Origin: Centipeda felix | Lineage (GTDB): Bacteria; Bacillota; Negativicutes; Selenomonadales; Selenomonadaceae | Direction of reading: 5' to 3' | Length of the DNA: 64,000 nt | Assembly: GCF_900186465.1 (NCBI RefSeq) | Contig: NZ_LT891959.1 | Coordinates: forward strand, 124,001 to 188,000 | Shown here: positions 25,284-33,762 of the stretch, one piece after another | Layout of the letters: each line of letters opens with the position of its first letter | How positions within the stretch are numbered: the stretch's first letter is position 1 | The notes under the pieces: model-generated | Databases searched by the model: none | What the model was told of the DNA's origin: nothing | What the model saw: the letters and a program-made list of their open reading frames with translations, nothing else | Made by a program: the position numbers and the translations under genes

Positions 25284-26855
25284 TCATCCATAAACACCAA
25301 TTTCAATCCCACCCTTGAAAACAACGACTGCCGCTCCGCCCTCCTTAACCACAATGTGCTCGAGCAGCCCACTCCATAGCTCCTCGTCAAACTCGACTTG
25401 TTCCCCGTTGATACCACATACCACTTGAATCATGCCCTCCAAGGTCTTTCTCTTGCCCTCCCTCTCGGCAATTTGCTCGTCCAACTTCTCCAAATGCCCC
25501 TGCTTGTCCAGATAGCGTGCGCGAATCTCATTTTCCTGTTTCAGATATGCGTTCTGATTCTGTGCCACCCGCGCATTCTCACGAATCAGTGTTTCAAGAC
25601 GTTCTGCCAAAACACCGAGTTCCTGCTCTACTTTATCCCGCTCCTCCGGCACCTCCTCCGTCTGACAAATGCTGTCTATCAGAGTTCGGAGTTCTGCAAT
25701 CACGTTCTCTTTGACTTCCACCAAGGAGTTCAGTGCCTTGACGAAAGTCTGTTTGATCTCCTCCTCTGTCAGATGCTTCGTGCTACACGGTTTGCCCTTG
25801 TGGGCATATTTCTTGTTGCAGCGGTAGATGACTCTGCGGTACTTGTCCGTCGAATGCCAGACCTTCGCTCCGTACCAACCTCCACAGCATCCGCATTTGA
25901 TTTTGTTCGCGAAGATGCTCACACCGCTGTGCTTGCCGTTCTGTTCTCTGCGTTTTATCTCCGCTTGCACAAAGTCGAATAAGTCCGGCGGGATAATCGC
26001 CTCGTGATGCTCCTCCACATAATACTGCGGAATCTCGCCCGTGTTTTTCCGTCGCGTCTTATCGAGGAAGTCCGCCGTATACTCTTTCTGGATCAGTGCA
26101 TCGCCACGGTACTTCTCATTTGTAAGGATGGATCGCACTGTGGAGATGTACCACTTGTCCTTTCCCGACGGAGATTTGATACCGCGCTTCTCCAGTTCCT
26201 TGGTGATAGCATAAAAGGATCGCCCGCCAAGGAAGAGTTTGTAGATGAGTCTCACGATTTTTGCCTGTTCTTCGTTGATTTGGAAATCCTTGTCATAGCC
26301 GAGAAATACACTGTAGCCCACACTGGTCTTGCCCTCGGCGAACTGCTTCCGTTTGCCCCATGTGGTATTTTCCGAAATACTGCGGCTCTCCTCCTGCGCT
26401 AGGCTGGACATAATTGTTATTAAAAGCTCGCCTTTTGTATCGAATGTCCAGATGTTCTCTTTCTCGAAGTAAATCTCTACACCGTTTTCCTTGAGTTTGC
26501 GGACGTTCTGCAGTGAATCCACAGTGTTTCTTGCAAAGCGGCTGACGGATTTTGTGATGATAAGGTCAATCTTGCCGGCAAGGGCATCCTCGATCATCTG
26601 GTTGAAGCCGTCACGCTTCTTAGTGTTGGTTCCACTTATTCCCTCATCCGAATACATGCCGACGAAATCCCAGTCTGCACGACTCTCGATGTAGTTCTTG
26701 TAATGCGCCATCTGCATTTCGTAACTGGAAGCCTGTTCTTCATGATCGGTCGAAACTCTAGCATATCCTGCCGTTCTGCGCCGCCTTGGTTCTGCCGTAA
26801 CCTCAGAACGAAAGATTTTAGGGCTTGCAGGGATGACCCTCACTGTCTTTGCCAT
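25284..26855 (-). CDS. Large serine recombinase (site-specific integrase), copy 1
   Basis: 523 aa. The resolvase domain starts near residue 28 (AGYARVSTDHEEQ), whose Ser is the attacking nucleophile. SVSRFARNTVD and QEESRSISENTTWG are typical catalytic-domain motifs. A recombinase domain, a zinc ribbon (CGCCGGWYGAKVW...C) and a coiled-coil C-terminal arm (residues about 420-480) follow. It inserts or excises the prophage between attP and attB. The ATG at 26855 has GGAGG upstream and the gene overlaps the second recombinase by 16 nt, so the two are made together. Confidence 0.94.
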   Translation of the reverse strand: MAKTVRVIPASPKIFRSEVTAEPRRRRTAGYARVSTDHEEQASSYEMQMAHYKNYIESRADWDFVGMYSDEGISGTNTKKRDGFNQMIEDALAGKIDLIITKSVSRFARNTVDSLQNVRKLKENGVEIYFEKENIWTFDTKGELLITIMSSLAQEESRSISENTTWGKRKQFAEGKTSVGYSVFLGYDKDFQINEEQAKIVRLIYKLFLGGRSFYAITKELEKRGIKSPSGKDKWYISTVRSILTNEKYRGDALIQKEYTADFLDKTRRKNTGEIPQYYVEEHHEAIIPPDLFDFVQAEIKRREQNGKHSGVSIFANKIKCGCCGGWYGAKVWHSTDKYRRVIYRCNKKYAHKGKPCSTKHLTEEEIKQTFVKALNSLVEVKENVIAELRTLIDSICQTEEVPEERDKVEQELGVLAERLETLIRENARVAQNQNAYLKQENEIRARYLDKQGHLEKLDEQIAEREGKRKTLEGMIQVVCGINGEQVEFDEELWSGLLEHIVVKEGGAAVVVFKGGIEIGVYG

Positions 26856-28333
26856 CGGTATGCGCCTCCTTCTTTGAGTTGAAATATGACTTCATCATCG
26901 GATATGACAATCCGCTCGACATTCTGTACGATCTTGCCCTCGTAGCAGTCACCGAACAAGGATTCTGCCGCTTCCTTGAGTTCGGATTCGGGCAGCCGTT
27001 TCAATCCGCATTTCGTGCATGGCTGACTGCAAGCCCACACCTTAGTGCCCTTCGTCCATGTATCGCGCTCACACTTGCTGCCGCAGGAGGCGCAGTACAC
27101 TTTGCTGGTGAAGGGATTGCTGCCGCGCTGCCCGGTGTAGATTCGGGCAGTCTTTTTTATGCGACCGTTGACGAGATGGAAGTCGATTCGATCACCGTGA
27201 ATGACAATCTTGGACACCTTATGCCTGAGTTCTGCAGCATCGAAATCGTCCTTCTCCATGACGGCTCTGACCGCAGCCACAAGCTCCTCTTCCTTGATTG
27301 GACGGCTGTCACAGGATTCTCTGCCTTTCCGCTCTCTCGTGTTGCATGCCCAGCGTCTGTATTTCCCTGCGGTTCTTCTGCTGAAGCCGCCTCCGCAACA
27401 TCCGCATTTCACCATTCCGGAAAATGGAAGAAGAACAGGATTCCGATTCACAGCCCGTTTGGCTCGTAACCTCCGCATCTCCTGTGCCTTGTCGAAGTCT
27501 GTCTTTGACACCAGAGGCTCGAACACGCCATCCACAAGATACATGGGAAGTTCACCTTTATTCCGTTTGCGGACACGCCCCTCGTTGATGTAGTTCTTCT
27601 GCAGTGCCATCGTGCCCGTATAGGAGATGTTGGAGAGGATGTCCTTTACCGTGGTCTGCTCAATGGGTCTCCCCTGCCGTCCTGTGATTCCGCGCCCTGC
27701 GAGACTCTTTGCGATGGCGTAGGCGGATTCTCCGGCAAGGTATCTTTGGTAAATCTCCTTTACAATCTCGCCCTCTGCTTGGATAATGCGGAACATCTCT
27801 CCATCCCAAGTGTAGCCGTACGGTGCTTTATGCCCGTTCGGAATCCCCTCTGCGAACCGTCGCCGCACGCCCCACCGAATGTTGTCGCCGATGCTTCTGC
27901 TCTCTTCTTGGGCAAAGGATGCGAGCAGCGTCAAGAGCAGCTCTCCGTCCTCGGATGTGGAATCAATGTTCTCTCGCTCGAAGCGGACGGCAATCCCCTT
28001 CTCTTTCAACCGTCGGACGGTATGAAGGCAATCCACGGTATCTCTGGCAAAACGGCTGATACTTTTGACGAGTACCAGATCAATCTTTCCGGCGTTGCAG
28101 TCGGCGATCAGCCGCTTGAACTCCGTCCGATGAGTGGTACTCGTGCCTGTGATGCCTTCATCTGCGTACACGCCTGCGTATTCCCATGCGGGATTTTTCT
28201 GGATGAGACTGCTGTAGTAACTGACCTGCGCTGCAAGGGAGTGGTGAAGCGTATCCACAGAGACGCGGGCATAGGCAGCCACACGCAGCTTTTTCTGCAA
28301 TATAGGGCTTGGTTGAACTCTTCGTATCTTCAT
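26840..28333 (-). CDS. Large serine recombinase, copy 2
   Basis: 497 aa from the ATG at 28333 (GGAGGGAGCACC before it). The catalytic domain begins VAAYARVSVD with the nucleophilic Ser, followed by SISRFARDTVD and QEESRSIGDN. It carries two zinc ribbons (CGCCGGGFSRR and CASCGSKCERD), more than copy 1, and ends soon after the second, so the long coiled-coil arm is absent. Paired recombinases at one end of Clostridia-type elements are known; either both are required or one serves another direction. A leader motif shared with three other phage genes lies just upstream. Confidence 0.94.
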   Translation of the reverse strand: MKIRRVQPSPILQKKLRVAAYARVSVDTLHHSLAAQVSYYSSLIQKNPAWEYAGVYADEGITGTSTTHRTEFKRLIADCNAGKIDLVLVKSISRFARDTVDCLHTVRRLKEKGIAVRFERENIDSTSEDGELLLTLLASFAQEESRSIGDNIRWGVRRRFAEGIPNGHKAPYGYTWDGEMFRIIQAEGEIVKEIYQRYLAGESAYAIAKSLAGRGITGRQGRPIEQTTVKDILSNISYTGTMALQKNYINEGRVRKRNKGELPMYLVDGVFEPLVSKTDFDKAQEMRRLRAKRAVNRNPVLLPFSGMVKCGCCGGGFSRRTAGKYRRWACNTRERKGRESCDSRPIKEEELVAAVRAVMEKDDFDAAELRHKVSKIVIHGDRIDFHLVNGRIKKTARIYTGQRGSNPFTSKVYCASCGSKCERDTWTKGTKVWACSQPCTKCGLKRLPESELKEAAESLFGDCYEGKIVQNVERIVISDDEVIFQLKEGGAYRWQRQ

Positions 28334-28356
28334 GGTGCTCCCTCCTTTCCAGTCCC

Positions 28357-28388
28357 ATATTCCCGTACTATCCGCACGATAGCAAGTC
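28357..28388 (-). repeat. Phage leader motif, copy A
   Basis: Read leftward: CTTGCTATCGTGCGGATAG then TACGGGAATAT. It is nearly identical to copy B at 42403 and related to C and D. It overlaps the last codons of the SHOCT-like gene and lies 24 nt before the recombinase start. Confidence 0.75.
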
Positions 28389-28553
28389 AATATCTGAAAA
28401 TAGAAGTCCGATGACGGGACGATATTTCTCGCGCATTTTCGCTTCAAACGCAAGATACTCGTCCTCTGACAAAAGCCCGCTCTGCAGCATTTTCCATGAA
28501 GCACGCATCACCATCTGATACGTCATTTCCCGAAGACCTTCTTCCTTGCTCAT
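28368..28553 (-). CDS. Small SHOCT-like phage protein
   Basis: 61 aa starting MSKEEGLREM. The C-terminal half, LLSEDEYLAFEAKMREKY, has the look of the SHOCT (short C-terminal) oligomerisation motif. Small SHOCT-like proteins commonly precede tandem serine recombinases in Firmicutes elements; the function is unknown. The ATG at 28553 is chosen because GGGAG lies eight bases upstream. It starts the recombinase operon immediately after element E4. Confidence 0.7.
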   Translation of the reverse strand: MSKEEGLREMTYQMVMRASWKMLQSGLLSEDEYLAFEAKMREKYRPVIGLLFSDIDLLSCG

Positions 28554-28560
28554 CTCAACA

Positions 28561-28605
28561 TCTCCCTTCATGAAACAGCGGACAAAAACGGCACTTTTGG
28601 TCACC
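28561..28605 (-). repeat. Phage E-element, copy E4
   Basis: Read leftward, GGTGACCA, ten variable bases, then TTTTGTCCGC and ATGAAGGGAGATG. It has the same spacing as three other copies at 55039, 61254 and 61437. It sits between the holin terminator and the SHOCT-like gene, and its end contains that gene's ribosome site. Confidence 0.7.
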
Positions 28606-28650
28606 CTTATGGGCAAAATTTCTGTATGAAACACAATTACGCCAATATAA

Positions 28651-28678
28651 AACGCCCGACGGTAAGCCGCCGGGCGTT
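28651..28678 (-). terminator. Late-operon terminator after the holin gene
   Basis: AACGCCCGACGG and CCGCCGGGCGTT form a 12-bp stem with one mismatch and a TAAG loop, followed leftward by TTTTATATT. It ends the tail/holin transcript. Confidence 0.85.
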
Positions 28679-28694
28679 GAAGTTGTTGTGTATC

Positions 28695-29090
28695 CTACTG
28701 ATTTTTAAGGCTGTGCATCATGTCCTGCAATTTCTGCGGAACGGGAAGCCCCATCCGTGCTGCGTTCTCGATGATGGAGATTCCCTCATTCGAGATGTAG
28801 AAGAAGATCACGGCAGAGCGCAGGACGCAACCGCTCCCGATGATGTGCGTATCGAGGACATTCGCCACGCCGACAAGGGTGAAGATGCAGACTTTCTTGC
28901 AGATTCCCTTAAAGCCGATGGTACTCGAGAGCTTCTTCTCCACAATCGCACGGAGAACACCCGTGATGTAATCCGTTGCCACAAACACAACAAGGGCATA
29001 GAGCAGATCGTCGAAGCTGCCAAGGAACTCACCAACCACGATGCCAATGCCCGCCGCATAAAGACGTATGGTAAGAATATGATCCATCAT
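28695..29090 (-). CDS. Phage holin (Phage_holin_4/TcdE type)
   Basis: 131 aa with three to four hydrophobic segments (about residues 5-20, 24-45, 65-85 and 88-108), typical of the holin_4 family. The phrase LLYALVVFVATDYITGVLRA is the conserved family segment, including D-YITG. The protein forms pores in the cytoplasmic membrane at the end of the lytic cycle so that endolysin can reach the wall. The ATG at 29090 follows AGGAGG. The endolysin candidate is 17 kb away, in the packaging module. Confidence 0.88.
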   Translation of the reverse strand: MMDHILTIRLYAAGIGIVVGEFLGSFDDLLYALVVFVATDYITGVLRAIVEKKLSSTIGFKGICKKVCIFTLVGVANVLDTHIIGSGCVLRSAVIFFYISNEGISIIENAARMGLPVPQKLQDMMHSLKNQ

Positions 29091-30163
29091 CGAAAACCTC
29101 CTGCCTTTTTCCATTTCCCGAGATGATTCATCCTGCGCAGACGGTAGTTATAGCATCCACGCATTAGTTCCGTAAACTGACCGTCTTTCCATAAATATAA
29201 GGGCGATCCCGTGCTGACAAGATATTTCCCCTGTCCCAGAGGGCAGAGACTTGTACGGGCAGTCGGATTCGTTTCCAGTTCCATAAGCAGCTCGTCCTTT
29301 GCGCTGTAAATCTTTGAAATATACCTTTTCCCGGAGATAAGATAATCCAGATTTGCAGGAAAGCGCATATACATTCCATCATGGAGAGGATAGCGGATGC
29401 TGTAATCCGGTGCGCTCCATCTGCTTTCCGAATTATGGGATTCCCCTGTAACAGAGTCTCTTGACGTTGTTTTGGTTTTCTCCATCCAAGGCTCAAGATT
29501 GCTGCCATCGAAGAACACATAACGGTCTGTGCTGACATGGCTTCCGTTTTCCCCATGCTCTGATATGGAGTGCCATATCATCACTTTGAATTTTCCTGTT
29601 TTATCCACCCGCCCGCCTTCTGTTTGACAGCTATAGAGGTCAGTAGGACCGGATACGGCGGGAGCACCAAACATCTGCACAAGATCGTATGCGGCGATGA
29701 TCTCTCCGTTGCATTTGACAGAGAGAATACTGTCACGCTGATCTGCCCCGATGAGCGGGAACACGAGGACATTCACAGCTTCGAGGGTATAGAGATTCCC
29801 TTGCTCGTCCATTTCGGCATCAAGCATTCCATAGCCTGTAACATACGCGAAGTGGCGACTGCTGTTGACCATCCATATATCCTCTTGGGAAAAACCGAGC
29901 GGATGAATCTTTCCTTTCGCATAGTACGAATGGAGCATCTGGTTTTTTTGATCCTTCCACTTTATCTGGAGGAGCGGTATGCCGGAAAGGTCATTCGTCG
30001 GAATGTAGCTGCCGCCACCCTCGGCTTCATGCCCGTAGACGCAGCGACCATCCGTCCAGATCCATTCACCCGGATAAACAGAACGATTCCCTATGCAGGT
30101 AAGCCACACGCCATCGGCAAGCACCCGATTCCCGCTCACTGCTTTTGCTCTAGCCCTGTGCAT
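29087..30163 (-). CDS. Phage tail-end protein of unknown function
   Basis: 358 aa from the ATG at 30163 (GGGAG nine bases upstream). No enzymatic motif was recognised. The sequence is rich in beta-strand patterns and Trp/Tyr/Gly turns (GEWIWTDGRCVYG, GKYLVSTGSPLYLWKDG), suggesting beta-propeller or beta-sandwich structure. It is placed between baseplate-type genes and the holin, where receptor-binding or tail-tip proteins usually lie, so it may contact the host surface. It overlaps the holin start by 4 nt. Confidence 0.6.
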   Translation of the reverse strand: MHRARAKAVSGNRVLADGVWLTCIGNRSVYPGEWIWTDGRCVYGHEAEGGGSYIPTNDLSGIPLLQIKWKDQKNQMLHSYYAKGKIHPLGFSQEDIWMVNSSRHFAYVTGYGMLDAEMDEQGNLYTLEAVNVLVFPLIGADQRDSILSVKCNGEIIAAYDLVQMFGAPAVSGPTDLYSCQTEGGRVDKTGKFKVMIWHSISEHGENGSHVSTDRYVFFDGSNLEPWMEKTKTTSRDSVTGESHNSESRWSAPDYSIRYPLHDGMYMRFPANLDYLISGKRYISKIYSAKDELLMELETNPTARTSLCPLGQGKYLVSTGSPLYLWKDGQFTELMRGCYNYRLRRMNHLGKWKKAGGFR

Positions 30164-30167
30164 AAGT

Positions 30168-30389
30168 TCACGCTCCCACGATAACGGCTGTGCCGCCCTT
30201 TGAAATCTGTACCCACACAAGACTTCCGTCACTGGTGTTGCAGTCCACTGCCGCACGGAAGGGATACGACCGCTCACCGATATGAACACGCCCATTCTGA
30301 ATCCTTCCGCGCTGAGCCTGTGACTCAACCACCTTCGAGTTCTTTATCCCTGCCCGTATCGCCGCTGCGAGCCCCATAACGCCGTGCAT
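30168..30389 (-). CDS. Small phage tail-region protein
   Basis: 73 aa, beginning MHGVMGLAAAIRAG. The C-terminal half looks like a small beta domain (VHIGERSYPFRAAVDCNTSDGSLVWVQ, given here as its limits). The ATG at 30389 has GAGGTGG upstream and overlaps the end of the 562-aa gene. Function unknown; a structural or tail-tip accessory role is inferred from position only. Confidence 0.6.
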   Translation of the reverse strand: MHGVMGLAAAIRAGIKNSKVVESQAQRGRIQNGRVHIGERSYPFRAAVDCNTSDGSLVWVQISKGGTAVIVGA

Positions 30390-32077
30390 CAAAACCACCT
30401 CACCATCTTGATTGTCTGCCGCAAAAGACGCGGCGTGAGTTCCACCGTATTGGACTGAAGGAAATACTCGTACCCCTCGAAGCGGATGCGCTCGGTGAAA
30501 TCAACGATGTGGTCAATGTCGGGAACGCCGTTTTGAATCCGTGCATGAATCTCCACCGTAACTGTTTCCTGCGTTTTGCGGTTGAGCCACTCTATTTCTC
30601 GTGTCAAGGCACGCAGATAGTCCGTACCCACAACGGGAAACTCGGTATCGATGAGCGAGGAATACGGAAGCGTATCGTCACTGGCGTAACTTGCACCAAG
30701 ACTGAGATTCGACTGCTCGACGGTGAACTGACTTGCCTTGCCGCCGGGCTTTCCCTGCGACAACGAGCTTCCTTCAAGCACACCGTCCACATAGACGGTG
30801 GTCGCATACCATCCGTAGCCGAGCGGCGCGTGGTAGGTGATGCGCTCTGTCCCCTTCTCACGGCTCCAATCCTCCCAGTCATATTCCGTATGTTTCTTTC
30901 CGTCATTGACCGCCTCTGTTGTACGCTCCCATTCCTTGAAGAGGTAAACGTCGCGACCTGTGGAGGCGTATGCGTAATCCGTGCGGCTGGTCGAGCCGTC
31001 CACGTTGTGCGTGCGCTTCTCCGCGAGGTATTCCCCATCGTAGGTATAGGTGCTGTAGCCGTTCTCATTCGTCTCGCGCACGAGAAAGCCGTTGGAGTAA
31101 GTGCGGCTGATCTCTTTGAAGGAAATCGTACCCGTGAAGGGAACGGGTACAGTGTCCTCCTCGTTGTGCGCCCCCGTGGAATCGTTGTGTGAGCTGTGCC
31201 AGACGGAACGCAGAAGTTTCCGCTCGATAGTCGGCTGTACGTGCGGCCAGTTCGTAATGTCTATGACAGATTCCTCCATGCCGCGCTGAATGATATGGAG
31301 CGTATCTCCGCGAATAAAGACGTTGATCTGACGCTGCGGCAGTTTTGCCGTCCATCCGAACAGTGCAGAGATGAAGTCGTGGTACGTCATACCGCTGTCC
31401 TCGAAGTTCTGCGACGGTATGAAATCATCGGTCAAACGATGAAGCCGAAGCCCGAGTGCCGCCGCGATCTCGGTCGCATAGCGCGACACCTTTGCCCGCT
31501 CCACATAGATATGAATGGGCGTGTAGAGGAGCGTGTCCTTACTGTATGTTCCCTTGACGGACTGCACGATGCCGCGCTGACTCGTTTCCTCGACGAGAAA
31601 ACGGAAGGCATAATCCAACACGCGCCCCTCAACACACGCGTCAATGGAAAGCGGCCGGACGGTTTCGAGTTGGATTGTGTCGGAAAGCGTAAGCTCGCCG
31701 AGCGTCACGGAGAACGAACGAATGCCGCGCTCTCTGAACTCTGCGTAGGTAAGCGTGTGCGGAATCTCGATTTTCGTATCTGCAACAATACGCGACTGTT
31801 TGATAAGAGTCCGTTTCGTATATACCAACGCTGCTTTGCAATGACCGATACGCCGAAGCGCATCCCCTGTCACTCGGATTTTCTTGACGATCCGAATATC
31901 GCGCAGGGTATCTGCACGCATGGCGATGGATGTGTTGAGACAGCGCGACGTATCTCCGCGCACCTGCACGGGCTGACGAAATACGGGAATCACCGTGGCA
32001 TATATGATTGGTTTGAGGTGAATACGTCCCATCGGCAGCCACGCAATACAAATGCCAGGTTTCAGCTTGATGCTCAT
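30389..32077 (-). CDS. Phage tail/baseplate protein with RHS-like segment
   Basis: 562 aa from ATG 32077, which overlaps the upstream stop as ATGA. The first 330 residues look like a hub protein of the XkdQ/gp27 kind, with beta-rich repeats and QRQINVFIRGDTLHI. Residues about 340-400 contain short YD-type units (YSTYTYDGEYLAEKRT, TDYAYASTGRDVYLF), reminiscent of RHS/YD repeats. The end (FLQSNTVELTPRLLRQTIKMVRWF) resembles phage hub C-termini. It probably forms the tail tip. The YD-like part may be variable surface sequence. Confidence 0.65.
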   Translation of the reverse strand: MSIKLKPGICIAWLPMGRIHLKPIIYATVIPVFRQPVQVRGDTSRCLNTSIAMRADTLRDIRIVKKIRVTGDALRRIGHCKAALVYTKRTLIKQSRIVADTKIEIPHTLTYAEFRERGIRSFSVTLGELTLSDTIQLETVRPLSIDACVEGRVLDYAFRFLVEETSQRGIVQSVKGTYSKDTLLYTPIHIYVERAKVSRYATEIAAALGLRLHRLTDDFIPSQNFEDSGMTYHDFISALFGWTAKLPQRQINVFIRGDTLHIIQRGMEESVIDITNWPHVQPTIERKLLRSVWHSSHNDSTGAHNEEDTVPVPFTGTISFKEISRTYSNGFLVRETNENGYSTYTYDGEYLAEKRTHNVDGSTSRTDYAYASTGRDVYLFKEWERTTEAVNDGKKHTEYDWEDWSREKGTERITYHAPLGYGWYATTVYVDGVLEGSSLSQGKPGGKASQFTVEQSNLSLGASYASDDTLPYSSLIDTEFPVVGTDYLRALTREIEWLNRKTQETVTVEIHARIQNGVPDIDHIVDFTERIRFEGYEYFLQSNTVELTPRLLRQTIKMVRWF

Positions 32078-32982
32078 GTTCCCGCTCTCCATCCGAACTG
32101 CCGCCCCGTGAGTTCTGCAATCGTCATGGAGACAGTGCGCGTGTCCATAACGGTGGAAGTTAGATTCTGCTCGACGATATGCCTTCCATATTCAGTGACC
32201 GTCCCACCGCTCTTTTCAATCGCCGTCAAAGCACACAGCCCTTCTGCCGTGCGGTAGGCAGGATTCCCGATGAGGGAAATCCCCGTCACACGCGAGTCTG
32301 CGCCATACTGCGTAATAAGTGATGCGGTATCCACAGATTGCAGAATCTCCTGATTCGTAGCCGTCGCCTCATAGCTTCCATCACCGCAATCGGTCATATC
32401 CGTCTGTGTCGCTTGGACGGGCAGCATGATAACCTGCTCCCGTGGGCTGATTTCCTCATCCGAGAGGATGAGGTTCGAGACGAGAATGTCCTCGGTTCTA
32501 CTGTAAACCGTAATGGTCTTTTCACTGGAACTGTAGGCGTACCAAAAAGAGCAGTCCTGCTTGTTATAAACCTCGCGTTCGTTCAGGAGTGCCCGAAAGA
32601 TACCGTCATTGTTCTGCCCCGGTTTGACGTGGAACCACAAGGTATTGACTGCATTTACGCGAATGCTGTCGGAAGTGGCAATGGTATCGTTATTGTTGTC
32701 TCCCTTCATGCGCCACCTGCTCCAGGACGTTTCCGCACTAACGATGATGTAGCCACCAATTGCAAGGGTAAGTTTGGCACGGTCTGCATTCTCCGGTGCT
32801 TTGAAGTACAGATCCAGTTTCCCGTAAAGCTCTGCAGGGAATTCTGAAATCGTCAGCCCTTTGTCACTGGTCGGCTGCCAGAAGGATATGCCTGTTTTGC
32901 TGTACTGCTCCCCTGTTACCGTCGTGCCGCCACGAACTGAGAGCAGCTCCGCATAGCCTGGATTGATGTATTTGAAAGCCAT
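32074..32982 (-). CDS. Phage tail protein (distal/adhesin-like), unknown
   Basis: 302 aa from the ATG at 32982 with GAGGAGG upstream. No catalytic motif. The middle has a carbohydrate-binding-like beta-sandwich pattern (LDLYFKAPENADRAKLTLAIGG, ending in IIVSAE). It follows the tape measure and two small tail genes, the slot for distal tail proteins in siphoviruses. Function is inferred from position. Confidence 0.55.
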   Translation of the reverse strand: MAFKYINPGYAELLSVRGGTTVTGEQYSKTGISFWQPTSDKGLTISEFPAELYGKLDLYFKAPENADRAKLTLAIGGYIIVSAETSWSRWRMKGDNNNDTIATSDSIRVNAVNTLWFHVKPGQNNDGIFRALLNEREVYNKQDCSFWYAYSSSEKTITVYSRTEDILVSNLILSDEEISPREQVIMLPVQATQTDMTDCGDGSYEATATNQEILQSVDTASLITQYGADSRVTGISLIGNPAYRTAEGLCALTAIEKSGGTVTEYGRHIVEQNLTSTVMDTRTVSMTIAELTGRQFGWRAGT

Positions 32983-32992
32983 ACGAACCTCC

Positions 32993-33406
32993 TCAGTCCG
33001 ACACAAGCAGCCCCTCTGCCTGAATGTCCACACTCGAATCCTGCTGTGGCGGCTCATCTGTCGTACTCAGAGCCTTGACCCAGAAAATCGTATTCTTATC
33101 GGCAATATTGGATAATGAGATACTGTCTTTCCACTCGGCAGACTCCAATGCCGTTTCGGCAGTGTATTTGTTATCCGTCGCGGCTTTCCACTTGTCCGCA
33201 TGATCACCGACGAACTTGACCGTAAGTGTTCCGTCGATATGGAAGCCGCTCTCGCAGCGTACTGCACATTTGACGGCTTTCTCTTCGCCCTTGCCCGCAT
33301 CGAGCAAAACGGAGATCGGTGCAAGTTCCGTGCCTGAGCTCACCTCCGTCCCGTCCTTGCCGCCCTCAGTCGGATTGTTCATATAGATATGCAGCAGTTC
33401 TGCCAT
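32993..33406 (-). CDS. Small phage tail protein, unknown
   Basis: 137 aa starting MAELLHIYMNNPTEGGKDG, ATG at 33406 with GGAGG eight bases upstream. It has an N-terminal strand followed by GTELAPISVLLDAGKGEEKAVKCAVRC-type beta segments (limits given). No known domain recognised. It lies between two tail genes and reads like a minor tail component with an immunoglobulin-like fold, which is speculation from sequence pattern and position. Confidence 0.6.
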   Translation of the reverse strand: MAELLHIYMNNPTEGGKDGTEVSSGTELAPISVLLDAGKGEEKAVKCAVRCESGFHIDGTLTVKFVGDHADKWKAATDNKYTAETALESAEWKDSISLSNIADKNTIFWVKALSTTDEPPQQDSSVDIQAEGLLVSD

Positions 33407-33408
33407 TA

Positions 33409-33762
33409 TCACACCCTCCAAAATTCCAGAGACAGTTTATATACCTTCGGAAAATGAGCCATATACTCGTAGGATTTCACCACGACACGCATAGAGGGCA
33501 GGATGTTCCCGCCCTCATCGGTCACGGACACCCTTGCCCGGCTGTCCCAGTAGCTCTTGATCTTTTCCCAGTCGGCGGCAGTGATTGTGACCGTACAGGA
33601 AATACGGTCGCCCTCCGTGATGTGTCCGAAATCCTGCACGACCGCGCCGCCGACAATTTCGATGATTTGCTGACGATCGTCGGGAACGGTCTGCCAGTTT
33701 TCAACGGATAATGTCCGTACCTCACCAATGTGAATATGAATTGGAATCACCTCCAAGGGCAT
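33409..33762 (-). CDS. Small phage tail protein after the tape measure; start uncertain
   Basis: 117 aa if the ATG at 33762 is used. The protein has AVVQDFGHITEGDRISCTVTI and a C-terminal YMAHFPKVYKLSLEFW, like distal-tail or XkdP-like small proteins. The ATG has no ribosome site. A perfect GGAGGTGAT lies inside the tape-measure 3' end, eight bases before an in-frame ATT at 33741 (start IHIHIGEVRTLSVENW), so initiation at a rare ATT codon is possible. The gene overlaps the tape measure by about 20-40 nt. Confidence 0.6.
   Translation of the reverse strand: MPLEVIPIHIHIGEVRTLSVENWQTVPDDRQQIIEIVGGAVVQDFGHITEGDRISCTVTITAADWEKIKSYWDSRARVSVTDEGGNILPSMRVVVKSYEYMAHFPKVYKLSLEFWRV

Noticed and set aside
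30389-32077. Diversity-generating retroelement target
   Set aside because: No reverse transcriptase and no template-like repeat with adenine-specific differences were seen.
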